Shown one piece after another: positions 9,217-20,232 of a stretch of DNA of 64,000 nucleotides (its first letter is position 1; each line of letters begins with the position of its first letter). A program made the position numbers and the translations under genes. The notes under the pieces are model-generated. The model did no database searches. It was not told the DNA's origin and was given only the letters and a program-made list of their open reading frames with translations. The stretch is from Crossaster papposus (taxonomy: Eukaryota; Echinodermata; Asteroidea; Velatida; Solasteridae), in assembly GCA_037893245.1 (NCBI GenBank), contig JBAIAA010000261.1, forward strand, positions 2,046,001 to 2,110,000, in the 5' to 3' direction.

Positions 9217-9232
9217 ACTTCATCATCATACT
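9136..9232. repeat. ATC microsatellite
   Basis: ATC trinucleotides run almost without break, with a few ATACT interruptions. The reverse strand would read as a poly-aspartate or poly-methionine frame, which is not coding. Confidence 0.95.
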
Positions 9233-9262
9233 ATAATTCGAGCAACGTTTGTCTGTTTGTTT

Positions 9263-10201
9263 CGCTACTCCTCCCAAGTCCTTGGTCCGATCTCGCCCAA
9301 ACTTGGTGGGTGGATGTAAGTTGACCCCAGAATTGCCCTTGAGGGGTTCATTTTTGGAAAGGTCAAGGTCACTGGGGTCAAAGGTCAAATGTTCGTTTTT
9401 CGCTACTCCTCCCAAGTCCTTGGTCCGATCTCGCCCAAACTTACGGGTACGGGTACGTCACCCCATCCCCAACTTCCCTTCTTCCGGTCATATATCACTG
9501 GGGTCAAAGGTCAAATGTTCGTTTTTCGCTACTCCTCCCAAGTCCTTGGTCCGATCTCGCCCAAACTTACGGGTACGGGTACGTCACCCCATCCCCAACT
9601 TCCCTTCTTCCGGTCATATATCACTGGGGTCAAAGGTCAAATGTTCGTTTTTCGCTACTCCTCCCAAGTCCTTGGTCCGATCTCGCCCAAACTTACGGGT
9701 ACGGGTACGTCACCCCATCCCCAACTTCCCTTCTTCCGGTCATATATTACACCCACGGGTACTTTTGACTAAACTTACGGGTACGGGTCACTGACCTCTA
9801 TACATGGACAGATCATCCATTGTTTCATTTTGAAGTCGGCATGCAGAGAAGTGCAACATGGCGTCACTGCTGTGAGCCAATGAAATGTCCAGGTGTAGAG
9901 TTCAGTTGGTTGGTAAATCCACTGACCTCTACAACTGGACATTTCATTGGCTCACAGCAGTGACGCCATGTTGCACTTCCAGTTCGCGCCGACTTCAAGT
10001 GTTAGCACAGCAGAATATGGACAATGATCCGTCCAGGTGTTGAGGTCAGTGGTACGGGTACGTCACCCCATCCCCAACTTCCCTTCTTCCGGTCATATCA
10101 CCCACGGGTACTTTTGACTAAACTTACGGGTACGGGTACGTCACCCCATCCCCAACTTCCCTTCTTCCGGTCATATATTACACCCACGGGTACTTTTGAC
10201 T
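9263..10201. repeat. 126-bp tandem repeat array split by a MITE
   Basis: Units start with CGCTACTCCTCCCAAGTCC at 9263, 9401, 9527 and 9653, so the period is 138 and then 126. Shorter units built from ACGGGTACGTCACCCCATCC continue at 10,052-10,201 after the inserted MITE. Because 126 is divisible by 3, long open frames run through the array on both strands; these are a by-product, not genes. Confidence 0.92.
9789..10051. mobile_element. hAT-like MITE with long inverted arms, copy 1
   Basis: The ends are CACTGACCTCTA and its inverse GAGGTCAGTG, and the interior is largely one long palindrome. It is flanked by the 8-bp duplication GTACGGGT (9781-9788 and 10052-10059). It sits inside the 126-bp array, so the target site is recognisable. 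An 8-bp duplication and CA...TG ends point to the hAT superfamily. No coding sequence. Confidence 0.9.
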
Positions 10202-10204
10202 AGT

Positions 10205-10543
10205 GTTTGAAAACTGGAGTATTAGCTCCAGTATAGAATGAAGAAAAAAAAGTTATGTGGTGTTGACCAAGCATTCAGGGGATCGAACCCATGACTTTAC
10301 TCATTGAACGACCACCCATATAGGACTCTTTTGGGTTCTAGGATTCCCGGCCCACCACACGTCCTTCCCTGTCCATGTTCATGTAACCCGTGGGCCGCGC
10401 AACCGTAAAGGGAGGACTGACGGAGCGAGGCCCTAGCTCTTGCCGCCTATGCAAGCAAACGAGCTCCGTCCCTATACTAAGGTGCGCACCTGAACTCCGC
10501 GGACAGTACCAGCCTGACGAATTAAGCCGCTGAGCTAACTCCG
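10205..10543 (-). repeat. tRNA-derived composite SINE, copy 1
   Basis: Read on the minus strand it has two polymerase-III-like parts: one with GTTAGCTCAGCGG (A-box-like) and one with GGGTTCGATCCCC (B box). The copy at 12,411-12,742 is almost identical, differing by a few substitutions and a short deletion, which points to recent amplification or segmental duplication. Confidence 0.75.
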
Positions 10544-10549
10544 GTTGGT

Positions 10550-10735
10550 GAATGAAGACGATCAATTAATTCTTTTATAGATAAGATTGCGAAATCGCGC
10601 GCGTTAAAACTGAGGAAAAAATGACGTCGGGCAGAACGGGTACTCGAACCCAGGCGATGGAACCCCGCAGACGAGGAGCCTAACCACTCGGCCATTCGAC
10701 TACCAGTCAACACTGTTTAAAATCGATGTGACTTA
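10550..10735 (-). repeat. tRNA-Ser/Leu-like SINE head, copy A
   Basis: On the minus strand it reads GGCCGAGTGGTTAGGC (A box with the GTGG of type II tRNAs) and then GGGTTCGAGTACCCG (B box), followed by a tail with ACGCGCGCGATTTCGC-like sequence. The acceptor stem does not close, so this is a SINE head or tRNA pseudogene, not a working tRNA. Confidence 0.7.
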
Positions 10736-10743
10736 ATAAGTTT

Positions 10744-11734
10744 TGAAGCTGGAGTAATAGCTCTATCCTACATCTGCTCAAAGGAAGAAGGAGAAACTGT
10801 GTTTTCAGGGTTAATAAGCCACCCACGCATTAATTGTCCGAAAATTCGACTTATTTTATGTCGATAGAGGGCGCGCCACACAAATAGAAGTCACCAGCAA
10901 AGCGCGGGCTCAAAGGAAACAAAACAAAATCAGACAAACGGCGCTGCCTCGCGACACTCGGGAGTAGGGTGGCAATGTATATATTTTTCATTGGAAATTT
11001 AGAAATTTAAATAAAATTGTCTTGTTTGCATTGGGTAAGAATTTTTCAAAAAAAATCTTCGGTCAACCCACCAAAAATTGAAAAGAATATGACATTCTGG
11101 TCGTCATGTTTCTGTAGTCACTGAACACGTGAGAGTTCTAAGTATTTTAATAAGATCGTGAAAGTATAAGCGTTTTAGCCCTTAGGTCTATGGGAATTGA
11201 TTTGCTCCGTTTCACCCAAAGGGCTCTGTGTTAATAAACCCCGGTCACAACGGATCGTACGAAATTTTGTCGTGGTAAGGCCTGGTCACAACGAACCCAC
11301 GACGCATTTATTCCACGACACGACATTAAATTTGGGCAGATCATGGGTCATCGGGGGTCGTCGCAAGACAGTCCTACGAAATTTCGAGCATCGTGGCATC
11401 GATGTACGTACATGTACGTACGGACAGATGATGATGCCTTGATCAAGGCTAAAGAAAACTATGCCGGCATAGAAAGTTCAAGAAATTAAAAAATCGTATT
11501 ATTCTCTATTCCACATCTTGTGAAAGTCCAAGGGTGGCATCGAAATGGATTTAGAAATTACAAGTCGATTTCCCACCGGTGGGTGGGGGGACGACTACAT
11601 TGTAGGTTTGCACTTTCACAAACATAGCATTCAAATGTATTGTAACGTCGAGCGACACATCAGAGCCAACACACCCCGCTTGCGTACATTGACCGACTCC
11701 CATATAGGTCTCTTCACCCTGGCGAATTAAGCCG
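10744..11734. other. Intergenic, no gene recognised
   Basis: There are repeated CGACGACCC/GGTCACAACG-type words around 11,230-11,400 that resemble eroded transposon ends, but no paired termini could be fixed. The open frames found here are short and have no recognisable domain. Confidence 0.4.
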
Positions 11735-11960
11735 TTGAGCTAACTCCGGTTGGTATTTGAAGACTATAATTTAATAGATAAGATTGCGAAATTTCGCGCG
11801 TTAAAACTGCAAAGAAAAAAAACCATCGGCGAGGACGAGGACTCGAACCCAGGCGATGAAACCTCGCAAACGAGGAGCCTAACCACTCGGCCATTCGACT
11901 ACCGGTCAACATATATTGTTTCAAATCGATGTGACTTATGTTTGAAAACTGGAGTAATAG
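11735..11960 (-). repeat. tRNA-Ser/Leu-like SINE, copy B
   Basis: It has the same A box (GGCCGAGTGGTTAGGC) and B box (GGGTTCGAGTCC) as copies A and C, and the same flanking TTGCGAAATTTCGCGCG segment. It ends next to a 27-nt C run. Confidence 0.75.
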
Positions 11961-12000
11961 CTCCAGTGTAGAATGAAGTAACCCTTTCATTACTCCACCA

Positions 12001-12027
12001 CCCCCCCCCCCCCCCCCCCCCCCCCCC
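12001..12027. repeat. C homopolymer, 27 nt
   Basis: An uninterrupted C run directly after SINE copy B. Its length may be inexact because sequencing often miscounts such runs. Confidence 0.9.
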
Positions 12028-12189
12028 ACTTTTGAAGTAAATCAAGAAAAGAACAGAACGTACGTCTGCATTGGTGGTAAGGGGAAAATGAAGAACAAAA
12101 AGTAAAGTGGTGTTGACTAAGCAATTCAGGGGTACGGACCTATGAGTGGACACATTGACAGACTCCCATATAGAACTCGTCGCCCTGGC

Positions 12190-12410
12190 GAATTAAGCCG
12201 TTGAGCTAACTCCGGTTGGTATTTGAAGACTATAATTTAATTATTTTAAAGATAAGATTGCGAAATTTCGCGCGTTAAAACTGCCAAAAAAAACCAACAT
12301 CGTCGAGGACGAGGACTCGAACCCAGGCGATGGAACCCCGCAAACGAGGAGCCTAACCACTCGGCTATTGGACTACCAGTTGACATTGTTTCAAATCGAT
12401 GTGGCGTATG
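12190..12410 (-). repeat. tRNA-Ser/Leu-like SINE, copy C
   Basis: Third copy of the same unit, containing GGGTTCGAGTCC on the minus strand and the GCGAAATTTCGCGCG segment. It is joined directly to the second composite SINE copy. Confidence 0.75.
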
Positions 12411-12742
12411 TTTGAAAACTGGAGTATTAGCTCCAGTATAGAATGAAGAAAAAAAAGTTATGTGGTGTTGACCAAGCATTCAGGGGATCGAACCCATGAC
12501 TTTACTCATTGAACGACCACCCATATAGGACTCTTTTGGGTTCTAGGATTCCCGGCCCACCACACATCCTTCCCTGTCCATGTTCATGTAACCCGTGGGC
12601 CGCGCAACCGTAAAGGGAGGACTGACCGAGGCCCTAGCTCTTGCCGCCTATGCAAGCAAACGAGCTCCGTCCCTATACTAAGGTGCGCACCTGAACTCCG
12701 CGGACAGTACCAGCCTGACGAATTAAGCCGCTGAGCTAACTC
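12411..12742 (-). repeat. tRNA-derived composite SINE, copy 2
   Basis: A near-identical match to 10,205-10,543, in the same orientation. The two copies share the leading GAAAACTGGAGTATTAGCTC segment and the whole body. Confidence 0.8.
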
Positions 12743-12867
12743 TCTTTTTAAGTAAATCAAGACAAGAACAGAAAAGTAAAGTGGTGTTGACTAAGCAATT
12801 CAGGGGTACGGACCTATGACTGAACACATTGACCGACTCCCATATAGGACTCGTCACCCTGGCGATA

Positions 12868-14275
12868 TGTTTTCTTCCTAAAAGAATAATGTTGGCCAAT
12901 TTTAATTGGCAGCGAGGCTTAGGGTGCCACCTCGTTTCCTCCCTTGATGATGCTCAGCCTTCGGTTTATAAGAACTGGACATTTTAGCCAATTTTAATAA
13001 AAATTGCAGGCTAACTCATTACAATGTAAAATGTTTCTAGAAAGCCGAATTTTGGTCAATTGTAATAATTGGCGGCAAGGCGTAGGGTGCCTACTCGTTT
13101 CCTTCCCTGATGGTGCTTTGCCCTTCGGATTATGACCTGGAAATGTTTGCCAATTTTAATATAAATGCAAAGTTAAACCCCTATAATATGTTTTCTTCCT
13201 AAAATAATAATGTTGGCCAATTTTAAGTAGCAGCGAGGCTTAGGGTGCAACCTCGTTTCCCCCCTTTATGAAGATTAGCCCTTCGGATTATAAGAACTTG
13301 AAATTTTAGCCAATTTAATAAAAATGCCAGGCTAACTCATTACAATGTAAAATGTTTCTAAAAAGTCGAATTGTGGTCAAGGCTTAGGGTGCCACCTCGT
13401 TTTCTCCCTTCATGGTGCTTAGCCTTTCGGATTATATGAAATGGAAATGTTTTCCAATTTAAAAAAAAATACAATCTAAAAACAATTCCTAAAAAGTCAC
13501 ATTTTGGCCAATTTTACAAATTGACAGCGAGGCTTAGGGTGCCTCCTCATTTCCTCTGTTGAAGGTGCTGAGCCCTGCGGATTATATGAACTGGACATGT
13601 TAAGTTATAAAGAGGCAATATTAACTCCTTACAATAATATGTTTTGTTCCAAAAAGTCAAATGTTGACCAATTTTTATAATTGGCAGTAAGGCTTAGGTT
13701 TCTCCCTTTATGGCGCTTAGCCTTTCGGTGAATATGGTGCGAAATACGGTAACCTCTGGAGACATGAACACAATGTGTACAATGGAGACAAAACGTCTCC
13801 GGAGGGTAAATTTCTATAGATGAATAGGAATTTCACGAATTAGATTTTTGGATTTTACTTAAATTACTCAAAAACTAGGATTAGGATGTGGGTTAGGGTT
13901 AGTGTTTGGGTTAGGGTATAATATAGGGTATATTGGATCGAAATTTCAACCCAGGAAAAAAAAATATGGTTAAAATGGGAGCATTTTGAAAAACGTGCTC
14001 GACTTTCTAACCATTTTGTACACGAGAACAAAGCCATGTCTCCACAGTGATACAAAAATGCGAATGTATGAACTGGAAATGTTTGCAAATTTGAATAAAA
14101 ATGCAAGCTTAACCACTTGTCTTACAATAATTGTTCTTTCCCAAAAATAAATTTGGGTCCATTTTAATAATTGACAGTGAGGCTTAGAGTGCCACCTCGT
14201 TGACTCTCTTGATTGTGATTAATCCTTCGGGTTATATGAACTGAACATGTTAGCCAATTTTAATACAATTGCCAG
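12868..14275. repeat. Diverged satellite of about 145-165 bp period
   Basis: The marker GAGGCTTAGGGTGCC or a variant recurs at about 12,914, 13,077, 13,235, 13,380, 13,522, 13,689 and 14,172, each followed by CTCGTTTCCTCCC and TTCGGATTATA. Between 13,720 and 14,040 the array is interrupted by unrelated sequence containing GGAGAC/GTCTCC pairs and a short GGTTAGGG run. Confidence 0.85.
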
Positions 14276-14280
14276 TACCA

Positions 14281-16008
14281 GTGTTTGATACAAAATTTCA
14301 CCTTTCTTGAAAACCACAGCACATGCAGCCCAGGTGCCACGATTTCACAGGCTGCTTGAGACTGTTATTCAGTCACAGTCAATTAAGGTATTTCATAATA
14401 ATTGAGTAGTGTTTTATGTTTTCAAATGGTGTATACTTATACAATGTAATACCCTTTAATTCATACATGTACCCGTCATTTAATTGCTTTTCATTCTCTT
14501 TTTGACTCACCCTATGGTCCAACTTTTGAAAAACTTAATTGGGCAAGTATTTTTAACTGCAAAAGAGGTAGTATACATATTATCCATGTTCTAAAAAATA
14601 GAAACACTACACTTTACAAGGCTGTCATTGTTACATTGTTACAAAAGTTGCCAATTGGAAGTTAATAAAGTAAAGAAGTGTAGAATATTAGAAAATGGGA
14701 TAGATAACGATATTAGATTTGTGTGTAGAAAACATCATACATGTATATCTTTATTTCATTTGACAAAACATAGTCCGAGAGCCAGATAGTGTTTAATACA
14801 AATGTTGGGAACAAATCCCTGTATATTTATCATTGTTCCAACAATTTAGATTAAATGTAAATTTGGCCCCATTTGGCATGGCACCAATGAGCCTTTATCT
14901 GATTTAGTGCAACTTAAGACCGCCCATTCCGGGTCGAGGATACTATTATTTAAGGCAATACAGGGATTTGTTCCCCGAAATGTTGATTATACCCTATCCA
15001 GCTCTGTCTAATAAGGTTACAATTTCTCTGTGGACAAAATAGTATTTTAAAAGCTACAAGTGACTAACAAGTATAAATACTTGCTTAAAGTACTTAATTT
15101 AATTAGTAAGTGCAGCATGCAGTCCGGGCACAAACACAGGGTACCCTAGAAAAATTGCCCAAACATAATTCCAGTAAATTAAGACTTTTTTTATTGAAGA
15201 GAATTTCTTGTCACATGTTAAAACCAACATCATGAAAAACATAGAAATATAGTCGGTCTTTTTTTTCTGGGACACACTGTGTAGTCCCCTAAAAACACTA
15301 CTTTGTGTAGATTTACTATACACATTATACCTAGCATGATATGAAAACAGGCTATGTTCGCGTTTAAACCAGTTCGAGGGTTGTGAAAAACAATCACAAC
15401 TCAAACTTTTCCGGTCTTGCTCGAGACATGTTTATCCATTGAATTCTTGATTTATTTTTGCTTGCCGACGCCAACTGATTATGGAGATTTATTCCATATG
15501 TATGTTTTCAGGCACACACCATAAACATAGATAGAGGGGTGTTTTAAAAAAACGAAGTAAAACCATTGAACAAAATCGTTGGAAATGTATAACTTTTTGA
15601 CTTGTTTTAAATTTCTGACCGACAGGTAATTTATGTTTAAAACTAGGGATTTAAAAATTACACAATCTTTTATAATACATTAACTATTACACAGTTTACT
15701 TACAGGAATGTTCTAGCAATTCTATTTCTATATTATTATTTGTTTTAATAAAGTTATATAAAGTTCCTAGAAAATAGGAATGCGTTTGATTGAGGTTATT
15801 GCAAGTATAAAATGGGAAAAGGTTTTCTCTTGATTATTTCATTGCTTTTGTTAATTCCCTGTTTTTTGGTTTTTTTAATATAATCTACATTTGGAGAAAA
15901 CATCTGTAAAATGATGTATTATATATTGGATCTTACCATCAATTAGAAAGAACTGGATGACTAAGAAAATAAACATGCTTGAAATATTTGTAATTTTGAA
16001 AGTATTTA
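14281..16008. other. Intergenic, A/T-rich, no gene seen
   Basis: The first 180 bases match the right part of the TTAA element at 26,719-27,205 (shared ACCACAGCACA and TGAGACTGTTATTCA words). A palindrome lies at 14,807-14,975. The remainder shows no coding signal on either strand. Confidence 0.5.
14807..14975. repeat. Inverted repeat of 18-bp arms
   Basis: GGGAACAAATCCCTGTAT (14,807-14,824) is matched by its inverse ATACAGGGATTTGTTCCC (14,958-14,975). Probably a MITE remnant; no clear target duplication. Confidence 0.6.
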
Positions 16009-16013
16009 TAATT

Positions 16014-17013
16014 GGGTCATTCCATGAAGTTTGGGTACATAAAGTGCGACATTTGAACAATATTTAAACCCCAAGGAAATATATTGTTTACCTTTCGCAG
16101 TTTTACCTGATGTGGATAAGTAGTTCACTGCAATTAGTAGTTTCACAAGTCCAAAAGGGGATTGGTTGGGTATTTTTGTTGTCAACTTTGTGTGCGACAT
16201 TGCCCAAATGTGGTGTCCTTGTTACACGTGAAACCAGTAACAATAAAATGTCATTATGTTCTTTCTGTTTTTATTTATTTGTCTAATTTTGTATAATTTT
16301 ATAAAAGATATAAAACTCTTGACCTTTCAAAGGCGGCTATCTAAATATAACAACAATAATTTGTTTATTTTACATGTAACATGACACCAAAATGGTGCTC
16401 GTGTTACATTGTGAAACCAGAAAACACATTTTCACGCATACTTCCACCGATTTGCATTAAAAATGTCTACATTTCATTTATTAGACAAGGATATAAATAT
16501 ATGTATCTAATGAAATGATATGAAAATCGGACCTCTTCAGTGAATATGAAGCTAAAAATACAAATATTTGTTGATTTTACGTGTAACACGGACACTGGTG
16601 TCTATGTTACATGGGACATTTGTAGCTTATTTGTGCCATATCACTGTAAGTTTCAATTGCAAAAGTCTGACTTTAATTTTGTTCAATATTGCTGTCTGTA
16701 AGTAAACAGATTTGTTAAATGTTTTGGAAAATTTGGAAAATTGTTATGACAAAAGTATGGCAAAAGTAAGATGCTGATTTTATACATAATAGGACACCAA
16801 CAGATTTGGTGTCCATGTTATGGTGCGACATTTTATTATTATCGTGTATGAAGAAATTACATTTGATTTGTAAAATTTGTGCTGTGAATAAGGTATTAGT
16901 GTTGCTCTAAACACACATAATCTGTTATGGTTATATAAATGACTTTGAATGTGAAGAAATTCGCAAAATTTCAAACATTGTGAGAAGTTGTGTACTCAAC
17001 TTCATGGAATGAC
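16014..17013. mobile_element. About 1-kb inverted-repeat element with internal hairpin motifs
   Basis: The ends are GTCATTCCATGAAGTT and its inverse AACTTCATGGAATGAC, and both sides are flanked by TAATT. Inside, four related segments carry the theme TGTAACA-n-GGACACC / GGTGTCC-n-TGTTACA: 16,212-16,235, 16,375-16,408, 16,582-16,611 and 16,785-16,822. Three of them are clear hairpins. No coding sequence is recognisable. Confidence 0.7.
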
Positions 17014-17431
17014 TAATTACAAAAGACATGTACATACAATGTATATAAATTGACAATTCCAAATAAAATCAGGAATTAAAAAGTTTCATACAAAATCTAC
17101 TTTGATAAAACAAAATTGTCATAAAACTTATATTTTTGTAAATGCAGACCTCTCGTATTAATGTACATGTACAGGTATATTATAAATTTAGTGTTTACAA
17201 AATGTCTCATTTATAAGTGGATTTATTAAAAAACTTACTTATATGGCAAGATACAATTTAACTATCTTAAGATGTAATCCTGAATTTGAAACACAGCACA
17301 CCATCATAATTAGGAAACAATAAGCCTCTGTACTGAAAACGTCACACTTTCACGTGTGCGTTTGTTATGGGAGCCAGTTCAGCAACACAGTTTCAAAGTC
17401 CCATAGAAAAGCACACGTGATGTCATCAATA

Positions 17432-17832
17432 CAGTGGAACAACGCTATAACGAATATTAAGAGATCCATAGATATTGTTTGGTAAATCGATCATTCGGGA
17501 TAGCAATTTTCAGCCCATTTTTCAAGATGGCGCCGGTTCTTTTAAATAGCACCCTCTTGTGGCCAACTTCAACGGCACCTTTTATTCAGCACACTGAATT
17601 CTAAAGCAATTGGCTTCTCCCTTCTATTCACTGGGAAATAATAGCCACCCGTTTAAAGTTTGAGAATTAGACACGGCCTAAATAGAGTTTGGTATTATGT
17701 CCAGTAGATTTCTAAAAATCTGTTGACATGCATTGTATTTTCAGCAACAATATTTGGTATGTTTGTACACAAAAAGCGGGAGCCAAGGATGGTATTCGTT
17801 ATAGCGGTGTTCGTTATAGCGGCATTCCACTG
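17432..17832. mobile_element. Tc1/mariner- or pogo-type MITE
   Basis: It begins CAGTGGAACAACGCTATAAC and ends with the inverse TTATAGCGGCATTCCACTG, with TA on both sides. These termini and the TA duplication are typical of the Tc1/mariner/pogo group. It is non-coding. Confidence 0.75.
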
Positions 17833-19173
17833 TACATCATGTACATTGTAAATAGGCTTTACATACATAGAGCCTGAAGGTGCGCCATTTTGTCTTGAGC
17901 ATCCAGACCCCTCTGTGACCCTTGGGCAATACATAGGGTTGACCTTTATCTTGCTATAATTTTTGACATAATGATTTTAACTGTACTCTCCCTGACAAAC
18001 ATTCATGTTTGAATTCCACCAGAAAAGAAATGAGTAAAAATGAGTTTTACTTTAATAAGACCTAACACTGGATTTTCATTTGTAGGTCTCCTTGTTCAAT
18101 CACGTTTGTTTTCACATCGCGTCCTTGCGTTAGAAAGAAAATGAAAATGGTGTGAAGATTTACCTACCTACATTTGATGGATTCTAGATTTTTTTCAGGC
18201 TCATTTGAATCACGCTTTTTATCAACGGTCATTTTAGATTTTGTATTATTATAGATTGTATTACAAACGTAAATGAAAATAAGTCCTTCAAGTTCATTAC
18301 AAATTAATTGTGTGTCCCAAAAGACATTTCAGTCTCCTATTTAGGTTTAAGTTTTTACCTAACGACTGCCACAAAATTATTTTTAAAATGTTCATCTTTG
18401 TACAAAGGCCTTTTCAGCGTGTGATTTAGGGATACTTATAATAAACTCCTTTTACACGCAAATTTGTCTATTCGAAGGTCCGGAAGCAACTTCCAGGCTC
18501 TATTGCAGTCGAACTGTGTACCAAATTATTATTATTTCATTGTAAAGCCAATCGTTGTGTAGCAGATAGTCAAATAAACAGACATGGATCGGAAGACAAT
18601 TTGTATGGTACATGTACAACGCCATTTAAGACGTCACATGATATCTGAGAAATTGTTATCACGCCATGGATATGAATGGGAATAATTATGTAGTTGGCAA
18701 GTATTAAACATGTTTGAAACTGGCTTGTGGGCCTGGACATTGTTAACCCCGTGACGCCAGTATTAATTCCTAACTGCATTAGATTATACACATGACTGCA
18801 CAACAGCATTTGTCCAGTTGCTCTGCACAATGGACCAGAGCATGCAGCTGTCACACAGGCCGTGTTCTTCGGCGTAACACAGCTGAGAACAGCAATCTGG
18901 TGTAAGAAGCTAACAACGCTCGCTCTTATTCAGGCCCATAAGCTAGTTTTCATTGTTTAAAACCAGCCAACCACATAATTAATTATTCACTTATTATAAT
19001 ATTTAATTGTTTTTAAAAGGCTGGATTTTGGAGGTATGAGTGGTTATTGAGTGACACCATTAGGCACGTGTAGCATTTAAAATGTGTATTAGTAGAAACC
19101 ATCAGCAAGTTACAGAAAATTTGTATCGCATGCAAAAATAATTTCGGATGATATTTCCCCCAACTGAATTTAA

Positions 19174-19394
19174 CCAGTTTGAGCTGGGATTATTTGTACA
19201 TTGACTGGGCCCAGGAAGATTCTTCTTCACAAACCTTAATCCGAGACGGGTTCAGGTCGGCATCTGTGGGAAGCACACCCTGATATTTTTAGCCTCGCTC
19301 GCTGCGAGCTGATCAATTATTCGTCATTTATTCGCCATCTGTTTTGAATCCCGGGAAAACTTTGCGTGTTTAAACGGCATCCGACGCGAACTGG
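19174..19394. mobile_element. TTAA-flanked MITE, CCAGTTCGCGCC family, diverged copy
   Basis: It is flanked by TTAA (19,170-19,173 and 19,395-19,398). The left end CCAGTTTGAGCTGGG is diverged; the right end GACGCGAACTGG matches the family. Confidence 0.6.
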
Positions 19395-19629
19395 TTAAAA
19401 CTTGAACCTTATTCTGATAAATGGAATCAGATGGATAATTAACAGAAACATCAGAAGTTATAGGGTTTTTTTTGAGAAAGGAAAACACCACTAACAGGCA
19501 TGCAACTTGGAAGTAACCAAAAACTCTAATCACTGTGAGACATGAAAAATGAGGAAATCAGCTGATCCAAGAAAAAGTTGCCATGCATGACCTTAAGATC
19601 TGGAACATTGAATTTGTATTCTACGGGTA

Positions 19630-19910
19630 ATTCTGCAGGTTAGGGGTTGGAGTCCAGCCTGGGGTTATGGTGTGTGTACCCTCGAGCAAGGTACTTTGTC
19701 ACTCTTTGCTTCTCTCCACCCACGAGTAATTGGTTATTGTGGTTGAAGTACACTTTGCGCTGAAATGGCAGCATCGAGCTGTGTACTCCCCAAAGAACTG
19801 AGATGGTATTTGGATATTTCAATGGCCTAATGAACAGGTTAATAATGATAGTAGCACCTTGAGCACCTGTCTGGTGAATACGTGCACTTTTATACGGGTT
19901 ATTATTATTG
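19630..19910 (+). repeat. tRNA-derived SINE family 2, copy 1
   Basis: It shares the GCTTCTCTCCACCCACGAG and GCTGAAATGGCAGC core with three other copies in the window and ends in a TTATTATTATT tail. The head carries GGTTGGAGTCCAGCC, a worn B box. Confidence 0.65.
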
Positions 19911-20079
19911 CCCCTTCCCACCGGTAACAATCAAAATGATGGAAAACAATTCTGCCCCATCAAACTATAGAGCTAGGTCCTAGATTTATGAATAAAATAT
20001 CTTTATAGCAAACTGCATTATTGTTCACAGGTCAGCGCCAATGGATGCCAGGTTCAAGGCTACACTTGCTGTGCAGAGA

Positions 20080-20232
20080 TCACGTCTGTCTGTTGTGCTC
20101 CATGTTCAGCTTCACCACCAGTATGTCAATGGTCTCCTGGATATTTGCATAGACTGGCACCCCTCGACGCTCGGCCAGGTCGGCGAGGTAGCTACGGGCG
20201 CGGTTGCAATCCTGTATGGATCTTTCTGTTAG
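20080..20232 (-). CDS. Last exon: end of transferase domain 2 and stop
   Basis: It encodes LTERSIQDCNRARSYLADLA, then ERRGVPVYANIQETIDILV and a short tail to TGA. It is preceded by a long T/G-rich tract and AAACAG. RGVPVYANI is characteristic of this transferase-like family. Confidence 0.85.
   Translation of the reverse strand, partial: LTERSIQDCNRARSYLADLAERRGVPVYANIQETIDILVVKLNMEHNRQT

Larger units (their letters stand above)
17833..20079. other. 3' flank of the deoxyribosyltransferase-like gene, no other gene seen
   Basis: Apart from one MITE and one SINE this stretch has no recognisable feature. An AATAAA on the minus strand near 19,330 could end the transcript about 750 bases past the stop codon, but nothing confirms it. 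Confidence 0.4.

Noticed and set aside
9263..9780. Regularly repeated units resembling a CRISPR array
   Set aside because: Units are 126 bp, contiguous and without unique spacers, and the host is an animal genome.
9249..9794. Long open frames (up to 181 codons) with repeated sequence, suggesting a repetitive protein
   Set aside because: They arise from the 126-bp tandem array, whose length is a multiple of three; several frames are open at once and no start or splice context supports a gene.
10616..12383. Three tRNA-Ser/Leu genes on the minus strand
   Set aside because: Each is embedded in a repeated SINE unit with the same flanks and no closed acceptor stem.
13875..13930. GGTTAGGG-type run as an internal telomere
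   Set aside because: Only a few imperfect units, broken by TGTTTGG and TATAAT; too short and irregular.
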